A DNA stretch of 64,000 bases, taken from contig OY782500.1 of the NCBI GenBank assembly GCA_963677885.1, positions 1,612,001 through 1,676,000 on the forward strand, written 5' to 3'. The stretch comes from UBA1351 sp963677885 (GTDB lineage Bacteria > Bacillota > Clostridia > Lachnospirales > Vallitaleaceae). The notes beneath the pieces are model-generated. The model saw only the letters and a program-made list of their open reading frames with translations, did no database searches and was not told the origin of the DNA. This document shows, piece by piece, positions 53,272 through 63,500 of this stretch. Both the position numbers and the translations under genes were made by a program. Position 1 is the stretch's first letter. Each line of letters starts with the position of its first letter.

Positions 53272-54734
53272 CCCCTTAAATTCTCCTCAAGAGATACCTT
53301 GAAGTTATCCAAACTGGTTTTCATGTCTTGGGCAAGTTCCGGATAAAGCATGGAAACGTCGTAGGCTTCATCTGGGTCCAATTCAAGGTCAAAAAGATAG
53401 GGCCCTTGCTTCAGCATCCAGTATGAACCGTTATCGCTGCTTGTTTTTTCCATATATTTGTAACCATCTTGAATATAGGAAAAGGATTTTCCGTTTTTAT
53501 CTAGAACCAGGGAGGTTCTGGGTGACTCCGTCTCACCTTTTAGATAAGAGGTCATATCCATACCATCCATAATCCGGTCATCGGGCAAATCAATGCCAAC
53601 CATACTCATGATCGTCGGATAAATATCGATCCCGCTCATTAACCCATCATACACTTGTCCCTGCGGAAGGGTTCCAGGCATTGATGCAAGGAAGGGCATT
53701 CTCTGACCACCATCAAAAGTCGTATCCTTTCTACCTCGGTCACCTCCAGTTGACCCTTCAAACCAAGGACCATTATCGCTGGTAAAAATAACCAAAGTAT
53801 TATCTCTCAAATCATTGGCTTCCAGTGTATCAAGAATTTGACCTACGCTCCAATCAAGCTCCTGAACACAATCTCCATATATACCTGCTTTTGATGAACC
53901 TATAAAAGCTTCTGATGCATTGGCCGGATAATGGGGAAATGGCGAAGCATAATACATAAAGAAAGGTTCATCCGTATGTTCTTCAATAAAGTCCACTGCA
54001 ACTTCCGTTAATTCACCGGTCATGGTCGACTGGTCATAGGGTGCATCGTGAATCACAGTGTCGTTATGATAAATCTTGTAAGGGTTCATATCATCGCTGT
54101 AGAGAGCCCCATAAAAAGTATCAAAGCCATTGGCATTAGGTCTTTGGGCTTCATCAATGCCTAAATGCCATTTGCCGATTAAGGCAGTTTCATACTCTGC
54201 CTTTTGCAAGACTTCTGACATAAGAATTTCATCTGATGGTATTCCGTCTACTCCGAAGGAATAACCTCCTGTAAGGCTGATAACACTATTGGTTACATGA
54301 CCAACCATATTTTCTGCATCCATAAAGACACCTGGTGTATGGGTTCTTAAAGGATATCTTCCTGTTAATAATCCAGCTCTTGAAGCAGAGCAAATTGGAG
54401 CAGGAGCATAATAATTCGTTACCATAACACCATCTTGACCGATACTGTCAATATTCGGTGTTTCAATAGCCCTGGATCCAGTAATAGATAAATCTCCATA
54501 CCCCAAGTCATCAACATATATAACAATGATATTAGGTGATGAAAAGGCAGCGGCTGTTACATTCTCAAGAAATTTCTTATCTGCTCCATCTCTGAAATCT
54601 TTCCCAATGTGGTTAATAATCGTTTGTGAGATTCCCTTAAAAGCGATAAGTGCTACCAAGAGTATGACCACTATGTTTCGGATATGTGGTCTTCTCTTCC
54701 CCTTTTTGTTAACTTTGACAAATACATTCTTCAT
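53262..54734 (-). CDS. Membrane-anchored Cys-type sulfatase
   Basis: This 490-residue arylsulfatase-family hydrolase has an N-terminal signal-anchor helix (about 20-36), so it acts outside the cell. Metal ligands lie in VIYVDDLGYGD (about 71-81). The maturation motif CSASRAGLLTGR puts the formylglycine precursor Cys at about 115. Further family blocks are GKWHLG and FTSDNGPW. It probably removes sulfate from host or algal polysaccharides or small sulfate esters. GGAGG precedes the ATG at 54734. Its promoter is flanked by three operator-like palindromes shared with a divergent TetR gene. Confidence 0.94.
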   Translation of the reverse strand: MKNVFVKVNKKGKRRPHIRNIVVILLVALIAFKGISQTIINHIGKDFRDGADKKFLENVTAAAFSSPNIIVIYVDDLGYGDLSITGSRAIETPNIDSIGQDGVMVTNYYAPAPICSASRAGLLTGRYPLRTHTPGVFMDAENMVGHVTNSVISLTGGYSFGVDGIPSDEILMSEVLQKAEYETALIGKWHLGIDEAQRPNANGFDTFYGALYSDDMNPYKIYHNDTVIHDAPYDQSTMTGELTEVAVDFIEEHTDEPFFMYYASPFPHYPANASEAFIGSSKAGIYGDCVQELDWSVGQILDTLEANDLRDNTLVIFTSDNGPWFEGSTGGDRGRKDTTFDGGQRMPFLASMPGTLPQGQVYDGLMSGIDIYPTIMSMVGIDLPDDRIMDGMDMTSYLKGETESPRTSLVLDKNGKSFSYIQDGYKYMEKTSSDNGSYWMLKQGPYLFDLELDPDEAYDVSMLYPELAQDMKTSLDNFKVSLEENLRGWK

Positions 54735-54748
54735 GTTTTCCTCCATTT

Positions 54749-54864
54749 TTCTACACTATGTAGAATTATTGCATTTTTATTCTACACTCTGGGGAAATTT
54801 TAGTCAAGTTTTTTCTACACAATGTAGAAACAATATTTACACACTTAATATTTATGTGTATAAT
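54749..54864. promoter_or_regulatory. TetR operators and divergent promoters of sulfatase/tetR
   Basis: Three sites share TTCTACA...TGTAGAA symmetry: 54749-54765 (TTCTACACTATGTAGAA), a half-degenerate site 54780-54796 and 54813-54829 (TTCTACACAATGTAGAA), spaced 31 and 33 bp. The leftward promoter is TTGACT (54807-54802), a 17-bp spacer and TAGAAT (54784-54779), with the middle site on the -10. The rightward promoter is TTTACA (54836-54841), 17 bp and TATAAT (54859-54864), just beyond the right-hand site. Confidence 0.8.
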
Positions 54865-54930
54865 AATGAGAAACGAAACAAATTGGGATCACTATTACAG
54901 CCTTTGTTCAATAAAAAAGGGGGTAAAGGT

Positions 54931-55554
54931 ATGGAACTAAGCAAGACCAAACAAGCTAAAAGAAAACACATCATTGATACGACCTTGCAATTAATTATGG
55001 AAAAAGGTGTCGTAGCAACAAGTGTAAAAGATATTGCCGCAAAAGCAGAAATAGACAGAAAAACCTTTTATAACTATTTTGCAGACATTAATGATGTCAT
55101 CAACCATATTGTTGAAGATTACTCCAGTTCTCTCTGGCAAGACATGTCACTGGACTATGAAAATCACACGGGTCTTGAACTCCTTGAATATTATATGACT
55201 TCCCTATTTGATAAGTTTTTAAGTGACAAAATCATGATGGTGATGTCTCTCCATTTTGACTATGCCTATAATGATTATAATATTTTCATGGGTGCAAGAA
55301 ATCTGGAAGAACTAAAGGAACACGATCTCTACAAAATTGTGGAAGCCGGCATAAAGGATGGTTCTATCAACCTTAATGGCCAAAGCATCCAGTCATTTAT
55401 TATCACACTATTCGTCCCACTTTTCAGTGGTATGCAAAAATACTTCCACCGTGAAGACTTCTTTTCCCAATCCTTTGAGACCTCCATTGAAGATATGAAG
55501 CGTATCATTCATATCATTATTCGAGGAGTTGGAAAGGACCAATATCTAGACTAA
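54931..55554 (+). CDS. TetR-family transcriptional regulator
   Basis: This 207-residue protein has an N-terminal TetR HTH (about 10-55, VATSVKDIAAKAEIDRKTFYNYFADINDV) and an all-helical C-terminal ligand domain with several Met- and aromatic-rich helices. The start at 54931 follows AAAGGT and AAGGGGG; a longer open frame upstream runs through the promoter and is rejected. It is divergent from the sulfatase, and three matching palindromes lie between. Repression of sulfatase-anSME and of itself is likely, relieved by an unknown ligand. Confidence 0.92.
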   Translation: MELSKTKQAKRKHIIDTTLQLIMEKGVVATSVKDIAAKAEIDRKTFYNYFADINDVINHIVEDYSSSLWQDMSLDYENHTGLELLEYYMTSLFDKFLSDKIMMVMSLHFDYAYNDYNIFMGARNLEELKEHDLYKIVEAGIKDGSINLNGQSIQSFIITLFVPLFSGMQKYFHREDFFSQSFETSIEDMKRIIHIIIRGVGKDQYLD

Positions 55555-55613
55555 TGTTAGTGTCTCAAATGAGAAGTTAATTTTTCATTTACCAAAATAA
55601 ATGTAAAAATCTC

Positions 55614-55644
55614 TTGCATGTTACGTAACGTCATGATGTATGAT
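55614..55644 (+). promoter_or_regulatory. Promoter with 19-bp spacer and central palindrome
   Basis: TTGCAT (55614-55619) and TATGAT (55639-55644) are 19 bp apart, and the palindrome GTTACGTAAC (55620-55629) sits in the spacer. This is the layout of MerR-family targets, so a MerR protein may control the small membrane protein downstream. Confidence 0.45.
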
Positions 55645-55673
55645 ATGACTACTAACATAAGGGAGATTTTTTC

Positions 55674-56114
55674 ATGTGTATTCTTGATATTTCAATCATT
55701 ATTTTCATCTTACTGGAAACAGCAAACGTCTGTATTCTATATTTTGCACCTGATTCCAAATACGGTAATGGTGTAGCCGTCTTCAACCATTGGGAAACGT
55801 CTAAAAATGACCAGGATATGCACCTTTTTGTCAGGTATATGACAAACTGGGTTGCAGGAACCAAACTGATTTTCATCGTCTTATTAATCATCCTGGTCTT
55901 TACCGCAAGCAATACAGCAAAACTATATACTCTTATCGTCCTTATCCTATCCATAGGAACCTACTACTGGCGCCTCCACCCCATCGTCAAAGACCTGGAC
56001 GCCAAAGGCCTAATCACCCCAAAAGGCTACTCCAAAGTCCTAGGATACATGATAGGAGGCTTCATCACCCTCTTCTCCATCAACCTAACCGCCTACCTAA
56101 TATCACTCCTATAA
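55674..56114 (+). CDS. Small four-helix membrane protein
   Basis: This 146-residue protein has four predicted helices (about 5-25, 62-80, 83-97 and 122-143) and no recognised domain. Conserved-looking polar residues lie in NHWETSKNDQDMHLFVRY (about 38-55). GGGAG precedes the ATG. The last third of the gene is unusually rich in A and C on the plus strand, with many C-ending codons, and this bias continues into the intergenic region up to the hairpin at 56262. Function is unknown. Confidence 0.8.
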   Translation: MCILDISIIIFILLETANVCILYFAPDSKYGNGVAVFNHWETSKNDQDMHLFVRYMTNWVAGTKLIFIVLLIILVFTASNTAKLYTLIVLILSIGTYYWRLHPIVKDLDAKGLITPKGYSKVLGYMIGGFITLFSINLTAYLISLL

Positions 56115-56261
56115 CCACCCAACCCAAGCCCAGACACTCCCAGATCACACCAACAAAGCGAAACCCCCAAAACCTTGGATCAGGCGATTTTAACCCCTTC
56201 ATTGCAAAGCTATCACTAACTTTTATTTGTATATTAATTTTTAAAATTTCCAGTAAAGCAG

Positions 56262-56330
56262 AAAGCCAGAGGTCGTCCCTCTGCCCGGCTTCACGAAGTG
56301 CGTAAGGGCAGAGGGATGACCTCTGGCTTT
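56262..56330. repeat. 69-nt near-perfect inverted repeat
   Basis: Two 25-nt arms (56262-56286 and 56306-56330) pair with a single G-U, around a 19-nt loop containing CTTCACGAAGTG. The core is GCCAGAGGTC...GACCTCTGGC. It lies between convergent genes. Short T-runs border it, so a terminator role is possible, but the stem is much longer than typical. Confidence 0.9.
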
Positions 56331-56401
56331 CAACTCATACTGCAAACACCCAAAAAAATCTATACATCAAAAAAACTCAATGCATAGCCTATCCATTTAA
56401 A

Positions 56402-57418
56402 TCACCTAAAACTCTCCTTAGCCCTCTCCATGGACTCAATAACCCGATTACACCACTTATCAAACTCAGGATCCTCAACTTGAAGTTCAGGAGTCCTCAG
56501 AACATGGTCAATGGTCATCTTAACACCTTGATCAAACCGAACAGTCGCCTTAAAGTCAGGAACCAGACGCTTTAACTTAGCGTTGTCAAAAACAACACTA
56601 TTAGCCTTATCACCTAAAAGTCCACCTTTAAAATCATAAGGTCCTACTGCATCAAGAAAATCAGAAGGTACGTAGTAGGGTTTTAATTCAACGTCAAGGG
56701 CTCGGGCAATTGACGCATAAACCTGGTTCCAGGTTAGTGACTCATCAGAGGTAATCTGAACGGCCTCTCCAATAGCATGTAGGTTTCCCAGCAAACCAAT
56801 AAATCCTTTAGCAAAATCCGAATTGTGGGTCATGGTCCAAAGAGATGATCCGTCACCATGGATAATGACCGGCTTACCTTCAAGCATCCGCTTAGCCACT
56901 GACCAGGATCCTTTGTCTCCATGGACTCCCAAAGGAATATTTCTCTCATCATAAGTATGACTTGGTCTCACAATGGTAATAGGAAAACCGTCTTCTCTAT
57001 AATGTTTCATTAAAACCTCTTCACAGGCTATTTTATTTCTTGAATACTCCCAATTTGGATTAGACAATGGAGTACCTTCATCAATGACATAATGGGACAG
57101 CGGTGTCTGATAGGCAGATGCAGAAGAGATAAATATAAACTGTTTGGTCTTATCCTTAAAGAGTCGATAATCCCTTTCCACTTGTTCAGGAACAAAAGCA
57201 ATAAAATCTGCAACCACATCAAAAGTATGGTCCTTAATCAATTCCCCAATTTCTTCCTCATTATTTATATCACCGGTAAGGTAGGTTACTCCTTCACTTC
57301 CCAGTACATCATTACGGTTTCCTCTATTGATTATATAGAGGTCCTCTCCTTTAGCGATTAAAGCCTTTGAAATGGCAGTTGAAATAATTCCGGTTCCACC
57401 AATAAATAATATCTTCAT
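56402..57418 (-). CDS. NAD-dependent epimerase/dehydratase (extended SDR)
   Basis: This 338-residue enzyme has a Rossmann N-terminus with GGTGIIST (about 7-14) and an NRGN acidic-strand end. SSASAY (about 98-103) and the catalytic YSRNK (about 124-128) follow. The C-terminal half matches nucleotide-sugar or isoflavone-reductase-like SDRs (WTMTHNSDFAKG, ITSDESLTWNQVY). It may act on a nucleotide sugar; the substrate is not clear. CTAGGAGG precedes the ATG. Its right neighbour is a lipoprotein on the same strand. Confidence 0.9.
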   Translation of the reverse strand: MKILFIGGTGIISTAISKALIAKGEDLYIINRGNRNDVLGSEGVTYLTGDINNEEEIGELIKDHTFDVVADFIAFVPEQVERDYRLFKDKTKQFIFISSASAYQTPLSHYVIDEGTPLSNPNWEYSRNKIACEEVLMKHYREDGFPITIVRPSHTYDERNIPLGVHGDKGSWSVAKRMLEGKPVIIHGDGSSLWTMTHNSDFAKGFIGLLGNLHAIGEAVQITSDESLTWNQVYASIARALDVELKPYYVPSDFLDAVGPYDFKGGLLGDKANSVVFDNAKLKRLVPDFKATVRFDQGVKMTIDHVLRTPELQVEDPEFDKWCNRVIESMERAKESFR

Positions 57419-57520
57419 TATAACCTCCTAGGTTGCATGCGTTCTTCGTATTCTGCTATCTATTTTATTCTATGCCTAAAAATATTATGGCGCAAGGGTT
57501 TTTGGGGAACGATTTCATCA

Positions 57521-59176
57521 TCAATCTTCCCTCACAATACTTACTTCAACAACAGCATAAGCAACATATTCTCCATATAGTTCATACCAATCCACATCAA
57601 ACTTATATCCATCTTGAAGATCTATCCAGATCCCTATAAGGTTATCGTCTTCCTCAATCTTTACAGCTGATGCACCTTGTATAGTATTCAAGCTATATTT
57701 AGCTTTAATCTGATCGGAGAGTTGGCAATCAGGTATTTCCAGGTATAAATTTTGATTCTTCTCACCAAAATGAATTAAGGGTGCATAAATACTTCCTGCA
57801 TACCAGTCAACTTCCGCTCCCTCTTTAGGTCCAAATTTTAATTGAATATCTTTGAATCCTATTGCTATATCTTCAAGAACTGAAGGAGATTTAAGGCCAA
57901 ACGAAAAAGACTTTCCTAAATAGTAAGATAATGGGACTTCCATAAACTTATCTTCGCTATCTTCATTAATAAAATAAACAAATTCTTTGGGTCCTGATAA
58001 ATCCGGAAATGCCATATACTCTCCGTTGCTATATAATTTTAACTTTTCATTGTTAATAAATGAAATTGCTTCTATCAAATATCCATTAAATACCCACTGA
58101 AAATCTCCAGTCCTGTAATTGAAAAGCATGATTTTATTTCGATTATAAGTATCAATGATTTCTATAACTTCCTGGTCAATGTATGCCACATCTAGTTCTC
58201 CAAGGCTGTAACCCAAATCTTCAATATATTCAATGGCCTGGTCCCGACTATAGATACCCTCATCTACTTCCTGTTCTACACGGAAGGCATAATAGGCATT
58301 TCCCTCAGGCCAGAAAGCCTGAACTTCGAATATCCTATATCCTAGTCCATTTTCATGGTCCCAAATCCATTGGTCACTATCAGCCTGAACAAGAAGGCCA
58401 AAATCTGTTAATTCTGATGATTCCACCAATTTTCTGGAATTTTCAGTGACCTCCCAAATTTTATAGGATTCAGGCTGTCTGTCAAAGATAATCATCACTT
58501 CTTCATCTTCTTTAATAATGACAGCTTGCCCTAGACTTGCCAGATTGACCGGACCTTCCGAGTCTGTCTCTATATCCACATTCACACCATTACCTTGATA
58601 ATGGGTCCAAGAACTTGTCCCACTTTTAGCCAGGTAATCCTTGCCATCTGCAAGAAGTGTCATAGTTGGAACTCTTTTACTTACGGATTGCAGATTTACT
58701 TGAAAAACTACTAACTCATCCTGGTCTTTTTCCAAAACTATTTGTTCTATGTCACCATCTCTTCGATAGGTGATATTTTCATAACTACCACCTAAAAGAA
58801 GCCCTTTTGTTGAGCTTTCATCAATACAAACCTCAATTTCACCACCATCATAAGACAGGTAGGTCAATACAGGACTTTGGTCATCAACAAGATAACAAGA
58901 TGTGACTGTTGAAGGATTTCCCTCTTGTACATCATGGATGAATCCTGTTAAACGATCAAGATTTCTATAGGAACCTTCATAAAAACAGACACCACCATTC
59001 AATATAAAGGCGTCCAGAGAAATCTGATCATCCAAATCCGGCTTGTTGATTTGACCATATTTTTCCATTTGTTCAGGAATTTTATTCACTTGTTGAAGCT
59101 GACTTGAAGAACTACAGGCTGTTACCCAAAAAAGACATGCCAGGATTGTCATTAATCCTAATACTCTATTATTCAT
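57521..59176 (-). CDS. Large lipoprotein, unknown function
   Basis: This ~551-residue protein has a lipoprotein signal peptide with lipobox VTAC (Cys at about 21) followed by a Ser-rich tether. The mature part is beta-rich with repeated Tyr/Asp/Gly-containing strands and no recognised enzyme motif, which could fit a beta-propeller or beta-sandwich. The ATG at 59176 follows GAGGTGAGG. Its promoter and leader are nearly identical to those of the larger lipoprotein gene at 60541-63948, and both proteins look like diverged paralogues. Surface location is inferred. Confidence 0.85.
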   Translation of the reverse strand: MNNRVLGLMTILACLFWVTACSSSSQLQQVNKIPEQMEKYGQINKPDLDDQISLDAFILNGGVCFYEGSYRNLDRLTGFIHDVQEGNPSTVTSCYLVDDQSPVLTYLSYDGGEIEVCIDESSTKGLLLGGSYENITYRRDGDIEQIVLEKDQDELVVFQVNLQSVSKRVPTMTLLADGKDYLAKSGTSSWTHYQGNGVNVDIETDSEGPVNLASLGQAVIIKEDEEVMIIFDRQPESYKIWEVTENSRKLVESSELTDFGLLVQADSDQWIWDHENGLGYRIFEVQAFWPEGNAYYAFRVEQEVDEGIYSRDQAIEYIEDLGYSLGELDVAYIDQEVIEIIDTYNRNKIMLFNYRTGDFQWVFNGYLIEAISFINNEKLKLYSNGEYMAFPDLSGPKEFVYFINEDSEDKFMEVPLSYYLGKSFSFGLKSPSVLEDIAIGFKDIQLKFGPKEGAEVDWYAGSIYAPLIHFGEKNQNLYLEIPDCQLSDQIKAKYSLNTIQGASAVKIEEDDNLIGIWIDLQDGYKFDVDWYELYGEYVAYAVVEVSIVRED

Positions 59177-59194
59177 TTTCCTCACCTCATTATC

Positions 59195-59223
59195 ATTTTA
59201 TCAATAGGAAATTTTATTGGCAA
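59195..59223 (-). promoter_or_regulatory. Promoter of the 551-residue lipoprotein gene
   Basis: On the minus strand, TTGCCA (59223-59218), a 17-bp spacer and TAAAAT (59200-59195) lie just before the GAGGTGAGG ribosome site. The sequence closely matches the promoter at 63995-63967. Confidence 0.7.
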
Positions 59224-59286
59224 GGCCTTCATAAAATTGTAAGAAAGATACCCTTAACCCTAAATAATTCTCATAAATTTACATAA

Positions 59287-59323
59287 TAAAAACCCCTGTA
59301 TAAACTCAAGTAAATACAGAGGT
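59287..59323 (-). terminator. Terminator of the DUF5692-like gene
   Basis: On the minus strand a 10-bp stem ACCTCTGTAT/ATACAGGGGT with one wobble (59292-59323) is followed by TTTTTATTATG. It lies 20 bp after the stop codon. Confidence 0.85.
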
Positions 59324-59342
59324 ATTGATATATTTTCAATTA

Positions 59343-60341
59343 TTAAGCTTCACTGACAGCCAAATCTTTGATGGTGTCATAGGCTTCTAATCCAACATAA
59401 AGGTCTTCTTTGTATGGATTACGGTTGGTTTTCCTAATCTTGTAAATCATAAAACTTATAACTCCAACATTGGCTGCCAAAGATAGGATACCGGCAATCA
59501 TGTAGATGGTTGAATTATAGGTTGATTCCACTCTGAACATTCCCACATCCTGGAAAAGAGGAAATGTTTGAGCAAACATACACCATATGGCCAAGGTTTG
59601 GGCTCTGTGCTGAAGCCAGGCTCCTTTGCCAACAGTAAAGGCACACAAGGTCGGTGCAAACAATAATGCAAAACCTGCATACCACGCATGGGTGGGAATA
59701 CAGTTGTAAGTATATACGAAATTCCAGATATCATACGCGATAATCCAAAACCATAGCATATCCGGCCACAACATGTCTCTGCTCTTATCTTTGCTTGATT
59801 CCTTACGAATAACGATGCCAAACCAACCGGTTATAGCAATGATATTAAGTATGCCGGCAGCAGCATTCATAAAGTTCCATGGGCCACCCATAACACCTAC
59901 GATTTCACCTTCAATGGCACCTGAATTAGTCATCCAATAGGTGAGTCCAACTTCAATATCCCTTACTACAGCCTCCATAATGTTGATGGCAAGGATTAAT
60001 GGTGGGAATATCAAGGCGAATTTCACCTGAGACAAACGCCACTTAACCATACCAGTTGCTTTGTCTTTCTTTTCATAGTGTCTGATCATCCAGAATCCCA
60101 ATGATCCGGCTGTTGCTGAATAAACTTTTGCCAGATGGAACCAGTCTGTATAGGTCTGCTCTTTCATCACAGTCATCCATATCACTGTTAGACCAAGGGG
60201 TAGTACCGTAAAGCTAAAAAGCCCTACCCACTTAAACCGCCTGGCCACTTCATTGAACAGGAATAAACTAATCAGAACAGCAAACCAGATACCCCAAGCT
60301 GAAAAAACACTGGCACCTTCTGCGTAATTAAATGTAAACAT
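59343..60341 (-). CDS. DUF5692-like multi-pass membrane protein
   Basis: This ~332-residue protein has about nine hydrophobic helices. A Trp/Tyr/Phe-rich central segment (MLWPDMLWFWIIAYDIWNFVYTYNCIP) stands out, along with HAWYAGFALLFAPTLCAF. The pattern fits the DUF5692 family, whose function is unknown. The ATG at 60341 follows GGAGGAG. It lies between the two large lipoprotein genes, but it has its own terminator and is probably separate from the downstream one. Confidence 0.75.
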   Translation of the reverse strand: MFTFNYAEGASVFSAWGIWFAVLISLFLFNEVARRFKWVGLFSFTVLPLGLTVIWMTVMKEQTYTDWFHLAKVYSATAGSLGFWMIRHYEKKDKATGMVKWRLSQVKFALIFPPLILAINIMEAVVRDIEVGLTYWMTNSGAIEGEIVGVMGGPWNFMNAAAGILNIIAITGWFGIVIRKESSKDKSRDMLWPDMLWFWIIAYDIWNFVYTYNCIPTHAWYAGFALLFAPTLCAFTVGKGAWLQHRAQTLAIWCMFAQTFPLFQDVGMFRVESTYNSTIYMIAGILSLAANVGVISFMIYKIRKTNRNPYKEDLYVGLEAYDTIKDLAVSEA

Positions 60342-60540
60342 GCTCGTCTCCTCCATAGTACTATTTGTCATACTCTTATTATTTTCGGAATAAGTTATCG
60401 TCTATTCCTTATTCCATAGTCTATTATAATACAACCCTGTTTTTTTGTCACATATTTAACGATGTAACCCTTGAATTATGAGAAACTATTATGAGAAGGA
60501 TTATATTTTTTCAAAATACTTACATAACATGTCACTGATA

Positions 60541-63500
60541 TTATTGTAATCTTAATTTATGGTCAATATACAATACATCCACTTTACCATCCTGCCAACT
60601 CAATAATGTATATCGGACCATATTTCCAAAGGATTCTACTTGTACGAGCAAACGCTTTTCAATAAACAGCTCATCTATGACAGCAAAATTTTGCCAATCC
60701 AACAAGTAGCCTGTCGTTCCTTCCTCATTAATTTCAAAACCCGTATAACCATTGTGTATCGGAATTATCGGAATGGAATAGCCAAGATTTTTTGCTTTGC
60801 TCTCCCCTTCAATCACATAGGTCCCCTTTTCTATGTCAAAGTATTGTAAGTAGCCATGATTAACCCACTGGGTTTCCAGCAGGTTTATTGGACTTTTTGC
60901 CATTTCTTTATATAGGCTAAGTTCATTATCCACATACTGGAGTATAGATGATTGACCATTATCAGAGTTGTAATGATCCATATACAAAGTAGAGTTAGGT
61001 CCAATGAGAATATAAAACCCATCTTTGTTCACCTTATCATTTCCCATATTGAACTGGTCTACCATACGAAACTCATTTTCAGCCATAAATTTAAAATATG
61101 TTTCTATCTGATAGGAATCACTTTCCTTGTAGCCAATCATATATGCAATAGCGTAATCAGAAATATCAGATGCAAGAATCTCATAACTTTTATGCCCTAG
61201 AGCTTGGTCCAGCCAGTCATTTTCCACTTGTTTACCGGTTTCAATATCAATCAGTTTTTTCTTGTTAACATGGAGGATCTGATTATCATATACTTCCTCA
61301 ACTAATGGGATAATTCTGGTTTGGTTACTTTCGTCAATGGTATCAACGTAGGTATAGTGACCGGTATCAGGGTTTCTATAAAAGAGGTCCAAGCTTCCAC
61401 CATCAGTCCGGCCATATAATGAACTGTAGAGCTGAACATAGCCGGAGGCTAGTGGCAGGTCTTCACTTCCCAATGCTTTTATTTCTTGGTAATTCTCTTC
61501 ATATTCATAAAAATGAATCCTGATTTTGCCATTGTCAAAATGATAGGTGATGATTTCATCATCAGTGATGTACATTTGCATCCTAGTCTCATGAGAATAT
61601 ACCTTTTCATCACAAAAAAGTGAAACCTGAGTCATGGTTTCGTATGTATCCGGTTCAAAAATCCAAAACAAACTTGGTTCCTTAAGAGATACATAGTCAG
61701 TTTCATGGACTGCGACTTTTCCTGTTTCTCTACAAACTTCAACTTCACTAATCCCCTCATCAAAGGGCAGATAGGTGATTTTGTTTTCTGAAAAGTCCAT
61801 AATCGCAGATTTAGGTTGACCAAAGAACCATTCCATTGGTATAAATTGGCTGTCACTGATCCACTCTCCATCAGAATAGTCACTATAAAACTGTGTCGGT
61901 GAATAAATGAATTCACCACTTTTATTATATATGTATGGCCCTAGTCTCCCTTCATAAATTGATGTGAAAAACGAAAAATAGGACCCCTTATTAGAATATG
62001 TTAGGTCTGTCGGTATATTGACATAAAAGCCTGATTCTCCGGCATCTGCGTTTGAGTACCCCTTAAAAATCTGTTTTTCACCCTCTCCCTCTACGTGTAT
62101 AACTCCATAACCTTTCTCAATATAGGTATATATTGATGGGTCAGGGCCGCCTTCTATTGAATAGACGTCTAACAGGTAGTCCATGTCACTTACCATTTCA
62201 TCCTTAAAGCTTAGAATATATCGATGTCCCCCACTGTTCACAAGTAATAGCTCATCCTTAATTACCTGCAAACCAATAGTATCTAGTGGCCCCTCCAAGC
62301 CTTCATGAAGAAGAAGTCTTACTTCATCCGGCTTGCGAAGGCTACATCCTAATAGATAACATTCCTCTTCCCCTTTTATCAGTAGATATGACGAATCTTC
62401 ATAAACAACCATATCCACAAGCTCTCCCTGTCCTATATTGGTTTCATAGATTACATTCCCATCGTAAGACATATTGGATAATAAAAGGGACCCATCATAA
62501 TCATTTGACTCAATACTCTCATAAGTAAAGGCCTCTTTCTCTATCCGATTATATCCCATAATTTCACTGAATGAATCAATCTTATACGTAATGATTTGAG
62601 ATTTAAATGCTTCTTCAAAGACCTCTAGCAAGACTATCAGATCACCATCACTGTCATAGTAATCACCAATGACTCTAAAGTCACATTCGCCAGGAATTCT
62701 TATAGCTCTATAGGTGCCGTTTGGAAGTACATAGATGTATCGGTTAAATGCACCACCAATACCATAAAAACCCTGGGTATTAAATTGATAGTAGGCATCA
62801 TCATGATAGCCCAGGTCTATATTTTTCAGAAAATAGGGAACCGGTACTTGGTCACCACTATAAAGATCCAGCATAAAGATTTGACTAGGGTCCGGATCAA
62901 TAGAACCCAACATTTGGCTATTACCCACAATCAAGTAATCTCTATCCTGCCATCTGATAAAAGGGCGGATATCTTGGTCATATATTCTTCTTATGTAAGC
63001 CTTCTTATCCACAAGCTCTCCATCACTTCCGTATACAAATCCCCAAGTATTTCCCTGTCCAGATCCCCTGGCAATAAAACGATCGGAATCATTAATGTAA
63101 CTAATATCATCAAAAGCTAACCTGACATCATCTTCTAGACCTTGATTAAGTTCATCCAAGGAGTACAGGAATAAGTCTTCACCACTTGTGAAACTATAGG
63201 ATCTAATCCCCTTCTGTGAAATATAAAGCATTTTATGAATGTCACTATTCACGCAATAGGACTTAAAGTCAATATTTTCAGGTATATCAACCGCATGTCT
63301 TATTATCAGAGATTCATTTATCACAAGGATCCTTTGACTTGTTAATAGGTAAATACTTTGACCTTCTTCATCTTCACTTTGTTTAGAAAAGTCCTTACCA
63401 GGATAAAGCTCAATGAAGCCTTCATCCTCAGCCAATTTAACTTCAAAAACATCTTCTAGTTCCTTATTGCTCTTGTTTATTTGAAGGATATTTATTATGT

